The notes beneath the pieces were generated by a model, which saw only the letters and a program-made list of their open reading frames with translations, was not told the origin of the DNA and searched no databases. A DNA stretch of 64,000 nucleotides from Todiramphus chloris collaris (taxonomy: Eukaryota; Chordata; Aves; Coraciiformes; Alcedinidae). Below are positions 26,583 to 38,609 of the stretch, piece by piece (the stretch's first letter is position 1; each line of letters starts with the position of its first letter). A program made the position numbers and the translations under genes. The stretch is taken from positions 10,950,577 through 11,014,576 of the forward strand of contig JANVCC010000076.1 in assembly GCA_025345505.1 (NCBI GenBank), read 5' to 3'.

Positions 26583-27363
26583 TGTCCTGGTTCTGTTCAG
26601 TGATTTTACTTTTCAGCTCAGTTCTTCTAACTGCAGTGTCTGAAGTCAGCAGCCTGTTCTCACAGACAGTGTCTGCTTCTAGCAGTGAGAACACCCCATG
26701 GTTAGAGTTACTGCCAAGGACTGCTGTGCAGACCAAGGCCACTGCTGGGTCTTGTGTACCACTTTGGGGGGGTGCAGAGAGTGAAAGGCTGCACCTGCAG
26801 GGAGGAGTGGACAGGACGGGTAACTCTAAACTGACCAACGAGGGATTCCATCCCATATACATCATATTTGGTGTAAAGCTGAGGGATCAGGAGGGTCTCA
26901 CCCCTCTCTTTGCCCTCTTGGTCCACTTTGATGGCTTTGCTTGCCTAGGCTCAGGTCCTCTTTTGGTTTCTTCCTCGGAGCATAAAATGAGGACTCTGTC
27001 CATTCTGCCTTCGATCCCGGTCTGTGTGTTCCTGAACCCAGTACCAGACTCCAGCTCCTGAACACAGCTCCCATCTGCTGCGGGGCCCAGTCTGGGACTG
27101 CCCCGGTGCCTGCTCCACAGCATCAGTGGTGATGGTGATGGAATTACCATCAGGGGTTGGGGTCAATACTGGTTTTGTATATATTTGTATATATTCCATC
27201 TTTATTGTTATAATTTCATTTATTAAAGCTGTTCTAGTTTCCTTTTCTAATCACTAAGTCTCTCTCCCTTATTCCCTTTCTCTTCCTCTCTGAGGAGGGA
27301 GGGGGATTAACAGAGAGCATCTGTTACATGTCTAAGGGGCTGCCCTGACCCTAAACTGTGACA
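26583..27363 (+). mobile_element. Solo LTR of an endogenous retrovirus (copy A), 781 bp
   Basis: The segment starts TGTCC and ends TGACA, giving a TGTC...GACA inverted terminus. It is flanked on both sides by a perfect 5-bp duplication, TAGGT (26578-26582 and 27364-27368). A 5-bp duplication fits the class III (ERVL-like) or some class I avian elements. ATTAAA at 27222-27227 is a likely polyadenylation signal, giving the plus orientation. No internal retroviral sequence or second LTR adjoins it, so it arose by LTR-LTR recombination. A 159-codon frame inside it is not a retroviral gene. A second copy of the same family lies at 60814-61510. Confidence 0.93.
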
Positions 27364-30300
27364 TAGGTTGTGGAAGAGTAGCTTTGGCTCTGTTTAATTA
27401 AATATCATGCTTCCTATAATCACAGTCTGTATAACCAGAAAAGCAGAATAACCTAATTTTCATTAAGAAATGTGTTATGTAGTTCTTGGCCAAAGCTCCC
27501 ACTGGACATTGGAGTGTAACTCCTAATTAGAAGAGAAGGACTGAACCCTTAAAAAGTCTATTGATACTCATCCTGTAGGGATATATATATTTTTTTAAAT
27601 ATCCTTCAGGATATCCTTCAGCTTCATTCTTAAGGTAAGTCGTTTGCTAGGGTCCAGACATAAATCTTCACTGGCAAGGATGGTTTAGCAAATCTGAAAG
27701 AAATCTATGAGAAACTGAAAAATTTTCTATCCTGCAACAGTAGCAGCCTACAAAAAAGGAAGGAGGTTTTGTCTTATTTCTGGGAGGAGGGAGGCCTTTT
27801 GTTCCTTTTTTTCTTATAAAAAGTTATCAGTTGCCTTCCTCTTCCCCAAATACACAGCTTGAAGGATTTACAGCATAAGTCCAGGGTTCAGTTCTGTGAT
27901 TTCAAAGCAGAAAGAGAAAAAAAGAGTATCTCTGAAGAGGGCAAAGGCAAGTTCTCAGATAATGCAGAGGATATATTATAGCATGTGCTGTAAACACACA
28001 CTCTCAAGCAAAAAAACTCACACACAGTAGGATAGAGAACAATTGTTTCTAGATGCCTGTGTGTTAAAAGACATCTTTGGAATAATACTTTCAGCTTCAC
28101 ATATTCTTTATGCTAATTTATGGTGCCCTAGCTCATTCCTGCCCTCATGCTGCTCCCTCTCTTGTGCCAGGGTAATGATTTATGTGGTGGCAGGTGAACC
28201 AGATCAAAGAATTGATCCATGTTAATGTTAACTAAAAGAAAGGGTGGTTAATTTTAATCTGGATCAGGGAACTGATCTCATTCATTAAACATCTGCCTAG
28301 TTTTTCTTTGACTGCATCAAGGAAGATGGAAATGTGGGAAGGGACAGAATGGGTGCAGGAAGGCAAAATTACTTCTTTTGATAGCAGTGTTGACCTGTGC
28401 CATTTTACAGCATATGAGAAGTTACAGACTATGAGTGAACTGGCTTTTGGAGCAGAGTAAATTACCTTATTCTCAAAATTAGTGTCAGGCCCTTACAATG
28501 TATCACGGATGACCAAATCCGCTTTTGAAGAGGAAAAATAATTTTGTTAAAGGGGCTGTGAACATATTTTGCTTTGTCTCGTGAATCACTGATTTGTAAG
28601 GGTCAAAGGTCAAATAATGGTCAATGCATCTTTTTAACTACATCCTGTTATGTAACTTCTTTCTTTTGTTCAAAGAGTTGTCTTGAAACAGGTAAATCAA
28701 CAAATACCAATGAAGATGACAAAACCTTTTAAGTTGTTCCTGTTCATCAAAGTACAGACACTGAAAGGTAACATATTAATTTTCATTCTTTATAAATATT
28801 TTTATTGGTTACCAGGCTAACCAAGTGTCTGGATTCTATCCATGTAAATATAACATTTATCTTTCACATACTAATGATTTTAGAATGGTACTACATTGTA
28901 AATCGTGCACTGAACCATAAATTGTGGTAATTAATAATTATGTAAATTGTGTTGCAAAACCATATCTCAAAAAAGGTTGGGGACATCTTTGAACATTAAG
29001 GGATAAATGTGTTTTACACCATTGAGATAACATATGATTTAGGTAAATAACATTTTTTCACTACACTTAAAGTACAGTGCTTTTCTTTCTTAATGTGAAG
29101 GTTTTAGGGCATGTATAGAGAAAATTCTTAAAGGACCTTTCTGAAGATTTAAAGAAGACTTTCTGTTTTCCTATTGCTCACAGAAGGTGAGGAAGAAGGG
29201 CTGTGACACAACATATAAAATGACTAAGAAAATTCCTGTATTCCTCTTCATTCTTAAACAGGACATGTTTATCCTCCAACACCTTCCCTGGAAATCAGAT
29301 CTATTGCTGAGAAGCAGATGTAGTATATATTTGCTTTACTGAGATGATATCTAGATCATATTAAACAAAAACCTTTTGTAAATGGGGTAGCTCAGGGGTC
29401 ACTTTATTTCTAGTGAGCATTCTGTTTTGTTGACTGTGACGTGTTTTGGCTTTTTTTAATGAAGCTATTTCTATCTTACCATTTTTCTATCTGTAGTACT
29501 CTCACAACTTTTTAATTGGAGTGTAGTTAACTTCTTTGCATAAAGCATGCTTCTTGATGGATGCTTATACACCTTTAAAATACACAACGTAAAAAAAAAT
29601 GGTACAGAAATTTACAGTAAGAGAGCTCTTCTAAAAGCTGTCTGTTTTACAGATAAAAATGACCCAGTGTATCTACATCTGCAACAATACATTTTTTCTG
29701 ATGTCTCAGGCATGCCCCTGGGTCACAGAAAGCAGAAACTTCCTGGGATTTCTTTAGAAAGCCTGGGCTTTCTAAAGCATCCATGTTGTTACGTTTTTAA
29801 CTACCGTAAACACAAACTTAATTGCAATTATTGCATAAACTTCACTAGAGGCACTGCACAATTGTACTGATGACAAACCTGATGGTGTATTTGCCAACAG
29901 ACTGGCAAATACTGTTTGCTAAATCTCGTGTTACCTTTACTACTTGCAACTATCCTGTCAGTCAACTGTGTTCAGATTCAAGTGTTGTGCCTCCTGCTCT
30001 TATACCTGTGTGAAGTATTTCTTAGTAGCTAGGAATGTCTTTAGAATGAAAAGGGCCAGTAGAAGGTGAGTGGGAGCTTGTGATAAGTCACCTCCACACT
30101 TCCATCTCTTCTAACTCTGTGTGATAAAACAGCTTATCTAATGATTGATAGGGATGCAAAGGAGCAGCTATCTCAGATTCAACCTAATTATCACAGTAAA
30201 AATATTTATAGAGTGTTTTTAAAATGCTTAAAGCAGCAATAGAAAGAAGTGAAATAGATTATATCAGCATCTGTAACGGGCGTTGTTTCAGAGGCTCACT

Positions 30301-30587
30301 CCTAAACGATCTGCATATGATGAGATGTTTCACACAAAGGGCATGTTTCAGCTCTGTGCTCACTGTCAGTTCCCATGCTTCCGAGACCAAACAAATTAAA
30401 GACAAGTATCCTCTCAGTTTCTGCTGAAGTCCCCTGGACAATTTTACTACGTTCCCAAGCTGGCTTTTGCTCCACCATGCTAGGCAGCTGCCAAACGGCA
30501 CCCACCTGTGTAGCCAGGCTCTACAGCAGCATAGAGAAGCTGCTGCCTGAAAAAATGGTAAGAAATACCAGATCTAATGGAGGAATT

Positions 30588-30611
30588 CACATCTCAAAAA
30601 AAAGAGATGTG
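30588..30611. repeat. Perfect 8-bp inverted repeat with an A8 loop
   Basis: CACATCTC, eight A residues, then GAGATGTG. The arms are exact reverse complements. It is short and may be chance; no function is claimed. Confidence 0.85.
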
Positions 30612-31197
30612 CACACATGGACATCTAGGCAAGAGATTCAGATTATTATTAGTATTATTCAAGGGAATGACATTAGGAGCTCTGCTGAGCATTTCTACCA
30701 TATCATTTGCAATAAAAAATTACTTTGAACTAATATTTCATCTTGCAACAGCACAAGAGGGAGGAATTATAGTCTCTGGAAATGGCAGTTCCCCTCTCTC
30801 CTTAAAGCTTAGATTTAGGTTCAGTATGTGTCAAGATTTTTTACAAGAATGAATGATTCTTTCAGTTTAGAAAGAAAAGTGGAGGAAGCTGACTCAGATT
30901 AGATCAGTTTTATTTCTGACTCGATTTTTGGATGATGGTTTTGTCCTGGGTTGAGAAATCATAATTCTGGCATACCTAGGTATAAGTTAGTTTGTATGGA
31001 TCTAGTTAATAATCTTAGTAAAGTATTATTTAATTATGTAGAGCATTTTGAGAGAATGCTTCATGAGCTCTCAGAGAACACTCACTCTTGGTAAATTATA
31101 TTATACACTTATTTAAATAAGCTTTTACCCTAATAGGCCAGCAATTATTTATTCCTATTTTGAGTCATTAGCAAAATCACAATCAGTACCCTGACAG

Positions 31198-31221
31198 TAA
31201 AAACCAAACCAAACCAAACCA
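31198..31221. repeat. (CCAAA)n short tandem repeat
   Basis: Four CCAAA units in tandem within an A/C-only run on the plus strand. Confidence 0.85.
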
Positions 31222-31377
31222 AGACACAGTAGGACATAAAACACCACAGCAGCCTGTCACAATTATAGTGAGGTATTTAAAAATAAGAACTAGATGGTTT
31301 GTATCATCAGGGAAATATCTCTACTTCCAATTTGTAAGCAATATGGGCTCAAAAAAAGCGGTACTTCTGGTTTGCAC

Positions 31378-31700
31378 GTTTTCCACGTGCAGGAGTCTTG
31401 CTTAGTTACTCACAGGGGCTACGTGACTGTCCAAGAGGGCCCAGGCAACTCGCCCCCGGCAACCCTCCAACCAAGCAAACGGACCCTAAAGGCCACCGTG
31501 CAGCTCACCGAGGAAGGGGGACTCGAAACGCTCCCGCCTGCAGAGAAACGCTCCCCAGGGAGCACCGGCGTTTTCTGCTGAGAGGGAACAACGCTCGCAT
31601 GCAGTGGTGTCATCTACGGGGGAAAAAAAAAAAAAAGTATTAGTAATAACAAGAAATAACATTTTCAAAGGGGGCGTGTGTAACAGTGCCACCTAGCGAC
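31378..31700. promoter_or_regulatory. Upstream shore of CpG island 2 with E-box and CTCF-like site
   Basis: GC-richer sequence lies about 150-500 bp before island 2. It contains a canonical E-box CACGTG at 31384-31389, itself part of a small inverted repeat (GCACGT, five bases, ACGTGC). A CTCF-like core GCCACCTAGCGA lies at 31688-31699 and agrees with the reverse-complement consensus GCCMYCTRSTGG at 10 of 12 positions. A run of 14 A lies between them near 31622. Binding is inferred from sequence only. Confidence 0.4.
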
Positions 31701-32007
31701 TCCCGTAACTGGGGCCGCCCTATTCCTGTGGCACTGCTTCTGAAATACATGTGCTACACAATTATCAAGTTTCTAATTTTAAACATTGTTTTTCTTATTT
31801 TTTTTTCTTTTTTTGTTTTTTTTTCCTCCAGGACCCTGTTTTTTTCGCGGTCTGTTTTAACAGACCTCCTGCCCTGACAACCACAACTACTCCTCCACCG
31901 GCCGACGTCCAGCCTCCTCCGCGGCCGCTGCTGCCCCGGCGGGCGCAGAGGGCAGGCGGGGCCAGGCCGGGCCGAGGCAGGAGCTGTCGCCCGCCAGAGG
32001 ACGCCGC

Positions 32008-32062
32008 GGGCCGGGCCGGGCCGAGCCGAGCCGAGCCGAGCCAAGCCGGGCCGGGCCCGGCC
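32008..32062. repeat. GGGCC/GAGCC pentanucleotide repeat
   Basis: About eleven consecutive five-base units, read as three GGGCC, four GAGCC, one AAGCC, two GGGCC and one CGGCC. It is an imperfect minisatellite inside the promoter island and may vary in length. Confidence 0.85.
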
Positions 32063-32157
32063 TTGCCCTGCCAGGTCGCGGCTCCTCCCCGCCTGTGTGA
32101 GTCAGCGGCCCGGCCCCCAGCTTAGACAAACTCCCGAGTCAGGGCCTCCCGCCGTGA

Positions 32158-32186
32158 GGGGAGGGAGGGAGGTAGGGTGAGGGGGG
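32158..32186 (+). promoter_or_regulatory. Canonical G-quadruplex motif in promoter island 2
   Basis: Five G-runs of three or more are separated by loops of one to five bases (A, A, AGGTA, TGA). This fits the standard G3+N1-7 quadruplex pattern on the plus strand. Such motifs are common in CpG-island promoters. Folding is inferred. Confidence 0.65.
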
Positions 32187-32559
32187 AAGATGCCCGCCCT
32201 GAGGGAACGGAGCCTCGGGGGTGCTGAGGGAGGGCGGTCTTGAGGGGAATCCCTCCCTCCCTCCCGAGGGATTAGCGCTAGTCCTGGCGGTGCTTTACCT
32301 GGGTGGCCGCCTCCCCTCCCCTCCCGGAGCCGGTCGCTTAGGCGAGAGGTGAGCGGAGCCCGCCTCGCCCCGCCCCGCCTCGCCCCTCCCCGGTGAAACT
32401 TTCCGCCACCGCCCGCGCCAGGTAGGGGCTGGGCCCCCAGGGCGGGAGTCGTGAGGGGGGGTGGTGGCGGGGCCCTCCGTGCCGGGCTCAGCCGGTCGCT
32501 CCCGCCCGGGGTTGGGCAGCGCCAGGGCGCAGGGTTTGGGAGGCGTTTCGCCGCCGTTT

Positions 32560-32588
32560 CGTCTCTTCTCTTCTCGTCTCGTCTCGTC
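32560..32588. repeat. TCTCG/TCTCT pentamer repeat
   Basis: Tandem CT-rich pentamers, with GTCTC and TTCTC variants, form a polypyrimidine run on the plus strand within the promoter island, about 90 bp before the TATA-like box. Confidence 0.75.
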
Positions 32589-32704
32589 GGCGGGGCGGGG
32601 AGGGGCGGCGGGCCGGTGTCCCTCGCAGCCGAGCAGCTGCCGTCTGCCTCGGGGCTGCCTGGGGCTGAGGGGAGTATATAGGTCACGGGAAGTAATGCCC
32701 GCCT

Positions 32705-32832
32705 AATCCCCTTTTATCTTTTTTTTTGGCTCGGCTTCTCCGCTGCTGGTTTGTAGGACGACCTGGGCAGCGTTGGTCGCAAACTTTGGGAGAGGACGCG
32801 GGCTTCGCGCCGGGCAGCGGGCGAGTGCCAAG
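32705..32832 (+). other. Probable non-coding first exon of a plus-strand gene
   Basis: The segment lies 25-30 bases downstream of the TATA-like TATATA and ends at a consensus donor CCAAG|GTGAGAG. It contains no ATG, so it would be 5' UTR. The start is approximate and only inferred from the TATA position. An acceptor-like TTTGTAG at 32756 could instead make 32757-32832 a second UTR exon joined to a start further upstream, for example through a CAG|GTAGGG donor near 32422. The gene was not identified because its coding part is not clearly inside the window. Confidence 0.45.
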
Positions 32833-35800
32833 GTGAGAGCGTGGGCTGTGCGCTTTTGTTCCAAAGAAGGCTTTTTCCTCGCAAGGGTGATGCTTGACAT
32901 GGTCTCAGCTATTTCTACTTACGTCTGATAGCTGCGTGGCCCTGTACGTGGGTTGTCATTTTACGGTCAGGCGTCTGTTTTAACAGACCGGTAGCACTGA
33001 TATTTTACTTTCTTCAGGACGCTCATTGCATCACTCCCTAAATCACTGAAGGCTATTTTGGTATTTGCTTGGGATGCCAAAGGAAAACAGAGGTCTCGGC
33101 AACTTCAGGGCCCTGGTAACTGGAGAAGGCAGCGTGTCCTGATCAAGTGATTGTGTTGCTCTGATCTTTGAGGCAATTGGGAAACTATTAGCAAGGTCAT
33201 GCAAACATGTTCTGTCACCCAAGGTTGTTGGTAGTAGCTCTGTATGGTTTTTGAGTCACTTCGTGTGGACTAACTTGTCAGCGCAGGCAGATACACTCTG
33301 TTATGAGGCTGTATGTTGGGCCAGCCTGCCAGTATAGGACAGTTTAGGACAATTTGCCAGGCTGGGGCATATGGTTTCTTGCAACTGAGAAATTCTAAGG
33401 CACACTTGGTTCTACTGTGAAATTTTTTTAACTTTTTTTTTTTTCAGTCCGATTTCCTTCTCCCTGGGATATGTGATTGGTTTTTTGATTGGCATTAACA
33501 TATATACAATGAAAATATGAAGAAAAGTGCCTAAAAATGAGTGTGTTATATTGTATGCCACCATACTACTTCTGGGGGAACTGAAAAAGACTTCAGAATC
33601 TACCAGTGCCCTCTCTGCCTAGATGTTTTCTGTTAATCACTGTGAAACTGATGTGCAAGAGTTTACAGTCGTATTTTTCATCTATATAGCAGTATTTTTC
33701 CTCCTCATAGCCATAAGATGGATTCAGGGCCTCATCTCATTAATGGTGAAGCATAATGCTTTTATCCTTGTTTTCATTTTCAGAGAGAAGGGGGTCTGAT
33801 AGTAAACTCTCCATTTAGAGAGATCTCTCACACACTAATACGGTAATAGCGTTAGGTCATGCAGTACAGACCTACATTTCTGGCCTGTGCTGCTTTTGTA
33901 TCATAACTTCTAGAAGTAAACCTTGTAGAAAGAAGGGCTATTGGAAGGGTTTATAATACCTGAAGGAGTGAAGTCAGATTATGGCTTTCACATTATTTGT
34001 GTTGCCATAATTCTGCTGGGCTGTGTGTAAAGAGTCCACCTGATCTGAAACTAATCTATGAATTAGGACCTAATGCTGTAATTTGTTTCTTCCTGGAAGA
34101 TCAAAGGGAGAAGGAAAAGACAGAAAAAAAAATCCACTTTCTAAAGTGTGAATAATTGCAAAGAGCAAGATTGTACAGGTGAGATACTGGTGTGAGGTTG
34201 GCAGTCATGAAGCTGATGAAACATCCAGATGCCATTTTTGTTATCCATCTCAGTCAAGACAAATGTTTTCAATTGACTTCCCCTAATCTAACTGTAATCT
34301 ATTTATTGAGCCATGGTGATTGATGATATGTGCTTTGAAAAATAAGTGACTTCTATTAAAATGATGAAAAATATGTTGCCAAAGCCCATGGAAGAAACAT
34401 AACTTCATTTACACATTTTTTAAATTTTTTTTTATTTTAAAATTTTTTTTTAGAGTATTTGAGTTGTGTGTATACTATATGGTGGTTATGGTAAAAACTG
34501 GAGGGTCATTTTGGGTTTGTTTGCTTGATGTTCTTTTTTTTTCCCCAAATGGGATACAAAACTTGATAGTATCTGAAACTAAGAGAACCAGAACTGGCGA
34601 AACTGCTGCTGCTGATGTTTTGTTTGATCCTGGCATGAAACTGAGCTTTAGAAATCTGTAGATGTATTTTCTTTTCAAAAGATTATACTAATGCATTGAT
34701 GCCTGTTAAGTTTAAGTGTTCAAATTTACAGACTCTCAGTACTATCTGAAGCATCAGTTTCTCTGTTAAGCTGTTCATTGAAGGGTTATCAAGATTACTT
34801 TGATGTACATCAAGTTTTAAGGCTTTTTCAAAAAGAACTCACAAATGCTGCTGTTCCACCCTTGTGTATCTTTATTAGTATACAAATGGCGCTTTTTGAT
34901 GCTTGCAGAAGGCTTCATGGCAAGAGCTTTTCAAATTTTAATTAGGCTTCTGGAAATCTTGTTTAGTTCTTTAATGTTTGAGCTGCATACTTGAGTTTCA
35001 AAAAATGCACGTCCCTACATCCTCGTATAATGTTGTTGTGACTAGTAATATTCAAAATGTTCTCTCTCTGTGCTCTATGGCACGTCTAGAGTAGTTGGTA
35101 TGTTTGTTGTGTTCATTATGTGCTGCTGAGAACAGGGATTTTGTGACCTCTTGGTCCAGTCATTCTTTTTTTCTAACAGTTTTATAACTATATATTGGTT
35201 TACAGATACTTAAACTCTAAGACTCTTCTACTCAAACATGCTGACTTGGCATTGATAACTTACTCGTGGTCACTTCTTAGCCTACTCAGACAGTTGCTTA
35301 GTGTAAGACTAACCTGCAACTTGGGAGAACTTGTATACTCTGTCCCTGTTGGAGGAAGCCCCTGGGAAAAGAGGTCATCAAGGAGAAGGCTGTTGGCAAA
35401 ATAGTGCTTTTTGTATTCTGCTTTTGGATGTGTTTCAGGTAATATATCACATAACAGTGGATGCCTATACTTTAGGTATGTTATGGATCCTCTTTTAATG
35501 CTCTGATAGTGTTGAGTCAAGACAAGCAACTTTGTGGGGCTTCCAGAAGAGGCTACAAAGTCCTGTGCTGGTCAAAAGCTGGGGCACTAGTGATATGGAA
35601 ATCCTGACTGTTTTTTCAGTCCTTTTTTGCGATACAGCATAGTGTTCGAATAAAGGCTTATAAGTAGCTGCTGGTATTGTGGTTCTGTAAGTACTGCTGT
35701 AACTTTAAAAACTCTCACAAACAGCCTCCAACAAATGGTGCCTTTTCCTGATGGGATTCATCTATTTGGAAAGTAGAGCTAGGACTTTGCTGTTTCACGG

Positions 35801-36633
35801 TGCGTGGGTTAGTTAGACCTGGATCAAGTCTGAAGACTGACTGGGCTGAATTGAAAGAACAGATGGGAATGTGCTTGTGAATGTGTACAGCAGTAAGTGG
35901 TTCTGGCATAGTTATTCCTGTGCAATACAGGTACACACATCAGTATGTTTTACAGTGTCAGCTGAAGTTTGGAGGTGCTGTGATGGTAGCAAAGCATTCA
36001 CAGCTAACATTAGGGTTAAGACTGAGGAGCTTTTGGCAGCATGTCTTGCCTTACTTTCTTAAGCATTGATCATAAGACTTCCTATGATTACATGTAGGTA
36101 TCTTTTAGAAAATGACTCATTGATGGTGTGGTAAGAATGCTTTCCATTTTAAACCATTCGGACAAAAAGTTCTTACCAAAGGTGATCCTGAAGGGTGTGT
36201 CCAGTGAAACAATTCTATGGGGAATGGGAGTAGAGCAGGTAAGGTGAGAGCTGGTGACAGTGGGGATAGAGGCTCTAGGCATGATCTAAGAACATGTTAC
36301 CTCTAGTATCTAGTGGGATTGCCTTTAATTATCAGAGGAAAATTTGGAAATGCAACTCAAATGTAGGTATCTCTGAGTAGAAGGACTGGAAAAATAGTTC
36401 CATATAAATACACAACTGTATTTTTCCTTCAAAATCAACTGCCACTGGAAAAGGAGGAATGAGATCCTGAGTTAGTTTGTGTAAGATGCACTTGGGACTT
36501 TGATTTATCTCTGAACTAAATGCAGCACATTTTCATAGCAGTTGTGGATTTGTGCTGAAATTTATTTTATTTTGAACCGTGGTGGTTCCCCATGGGTGGT
36601 AAGTTATTGGTAAACCAATGACTTCTTTCTCTT

Positions 36634-36704
36634 GGTTTTTTTTTTTCCAAAAAAACCCCAAACAAACACAACCCAAAACAAACAAACAAAAACAAAACCA
36701 ACAA
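36634..36704. repeat. Poly(T) then A/C-only tract, with hairpin potential
   Basis: GG followed by a T run is directly followed by CC, seven A and then an A/C-only stretch from 36647 to 36704. The GGTTTTTTT arm can pair with AAAAAAACC across a short loop. Confidence 0.8.
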
Positions 36705-37023
36705 GAAACAAAACCCCAAAAGAACGGTCAAATTGTGACGTAATACTGAATTGCCTACCTGCACAGTGATGATAGACCATGACAGTTAATTCTGGTCTAA
36801 ACATAGTTAGCATTGTAGAGGACATGTTATCTGCTTTTGTGTGAGGAAATACAAATCTAGATTAGTGCTAAAAGTATTAGGCAAATTCTTATTGTGTAAT
36901 TTTTGCCATTTAACTGTAGAATCACTATTAAATGTTGTCATCTCCCCTTGAAGCTCTACTGTAGTCCCCAAACAGTAAGGCAGGTGGAGTTGTTTCTATA
37001 AACAGTTGCATGCTTTGGAAGAA

Positions 37024-37130
37024 TTGGGTTGGTTTTTTGTGTGTGTGGGTTTTTGTTGTTTGTTTGTTTCTTTGTTGGTGCGTTTTGTTTTGGTTTTTTG
37101 TGTGCATTGTTTGGTTTTTTGTTTGTTTTT
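37024..37130. repeat. G/T-rich simple-sequence tract, about 107 bp
   Basis: The plus strand is only G and T at 37024-37069. It continues almost purely G/T to 37130, broken by isolated C at 37070 and 37081 and a CA near 37105. It is a mixture of GT dinucleotides and GTTT-type units. Confidence 0.85.
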
Positions 37131-38533
37131 AAAGGCAAGAAAGCTGTGTGATAATCAAAACATCAGTTAGTTTCTTTGCATAAATAACAGTTGCAAAAAG
37201 ACACTTGTACCCTTTATCCTTCTTATTCTAGTTAATTTTTCGTAAGTTGCCTGTATTGTATATTGGTGGAGGGTAGGATTTATTTCTATGAAAGTTTTTA
37301 TATAAGTAGACAAAAGATCATGACTATATTGGTAATAGTTTAGTTTGCATGGGAACTAATAAAGTGTTGCCAGAAAAAGAACTCACATCTAGAAGGATTT
37401 CCGAATGTATGTGAAAAAAAAAAAAAGCCTTTAAGCTATAGACAAGTAAATGTTTGAATTACAACTGAAATTTAACTGCTGGCTGTTTAACTGCACTGTG
37501 TTGACAGCTGAAGAGTTGAACTGATGAAGAATTAATCCCACTCCCATTCAAAAAATCTTTCATAAAAACTCAGGTACCCCTCAGTAGGAGAGAAGAAAAT
37601 CTTGTAATTTTGAGTCAGCTTTATTCAAGTTTAACATTTAATATATTGATAATAGCTAAACATTTTACAGATGCTTGGGTTGTTGGTTTTTTTTGACATG
37701 CAAGTCAAAGAGCAACAAATTCAAAAATTGTCATTGTGCAGATCTAAAAGTAGGGTGGGTTTTTACTCCTTTGTGTTAATTCATTTTGCTGTGGCAGGCT
37801 CCTGCCCGAATGCAACAGACCTGAGAAAGAAAGAGAGCTAATCTGGCTTGCTGCTTCACCACTGTGCTGGCATTACAGTAAGAGTAGTGTTTCTGTAAGC
37901 ATATATCTTGAACATATAAGGGAAGGAGGGAGCCTGAGTAGGGAGGTGCTGCTTTATAATTGCAGTTGAAACCTCAGCGGGTTGTTACCTTGTTACACTG
38001 GACCCATGTGCTTTATTAAAGAGAGCTGTGCTGTTTCCTCCTTGCACAATTATAGCACTTTTATTCCTTGATGGTGCCCTAAATATATTTTAGTACAGTG
38101 TCATAAATTCAGTGTTCCTGTAAGAAAACCTAGGGAGGACAAAAGCTTATCAGCCCTTTTGAGGAACTCCCTTGATTTTCAGTGCTGCCCTTTGCAGGAA
38201 GTGTGTGCTCCTAACCACAGCGAGATGTGAATTGTTTCTGGAGGTGAGGGCTCTGCTCCTCTCCGCGAGCGATTGAAAATCATGCTGGCTTCTCTCTCCT
38301 GAGTGCCTGACTGAAGTACAGCAATGACAGGTGCTAAGCAGCCAAAGATTTCTCTTTAATGTTCAAAAGAGGGTGTGTTGCTCCATGTTTTGCTCTGATG
38401 CTATTAAACCATGCCAAATCCCTTAGAAAGCCTGTGGTAGGCATTGTGAATATCGGTCGTACTGGGATTTATGATTCTGACTTTCAAAATAGTAATGGAT
38501 TCAGCTGGTCTCTTCCTTGGAGGTGGTCTTGCC

Positions 38534-38609
38534 TTTTTGTTTGTGGGTTGTTGTGGTGGGGTGTTTTTTTTTTGTTGTTTGTTTGGTGTGGGTTTTTGGT
38601 TTTGTTTTT
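38534..38609. repeat. Uninterrupted G/T-only tract, 76 bp
   Basis: No A or C occurs on the plus strand for 76 bases. The content is irregular (GTGGGTTG, GTGGTGGGG, long T runs), so it is not a simple short-unit microsatellite. Open frames crossing it on both strands are artefacts of this composition. Confidence 0.9.

Larger units (their letters stand above)
27364..31377. other. Intergenic AT-rich DNA upstream of CpG island 2
   Basis: No gene is supported. It contains a short perfect hairpin at 30588-30611 and a (CCAAA)n tract near 31201. The frame at 30375-30728 (117 codons) has no recognisable content. Nothing else stands out. Confidence 0.6.
31846..32850. promoter_or_regulatory. CpG island 2: promoter of a probable plus-strand gene
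   Basis: About 1 kb of dense CpG. Visible elements include a GGGCC/GAGCC pentamer array (32008-32062), the AP-1/antioxidant-type site TGAGTCAGC (32098-32106), a G-quadruplex motif (32158-32186), clustered GC boxes such as CCCCGCCCCGCC (32360-32392), a CT-rich pentamer repeat (32560-32588) and a TATA-like TATATA (32675-32680). A strong donor, CCAAG|GTGAGAG, follows at 32832. Together these point to transcription toward the right. The long open frames on both strands in the island have no supporting features and are treated as GC-driven. Confidence 0.85.

Noticed and set aside
26582..27199. Frames of 159, 106 and 87 codons
   Set aside because: They lie inside solo LTR A and match no retroviral gene; LTRs are non-coding.
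30944..30958. TGTCCTGGGTTGAG, similar to the LTR start
   Set aside because: The following bases do not continue the LTR family seen at 26583 and 60814, and no LTR end follows. A 5' fragment of another LTR remains possible but unsupported.
31751..32706. Open frames across CpG island 2, including a 194-codon minus-strand frame
   Set aside because: Proline, glycine and arginine low-complexity content and overlapping frames on both strands indicate composition rather than coding.
33425..33447. Strong T-tract ending in CAG, a possible splice acceptor
   Set aside because: No open frame or donor follows at a reasonable distance, and T-tracts ending in CAG are common in AT-rich DNA.
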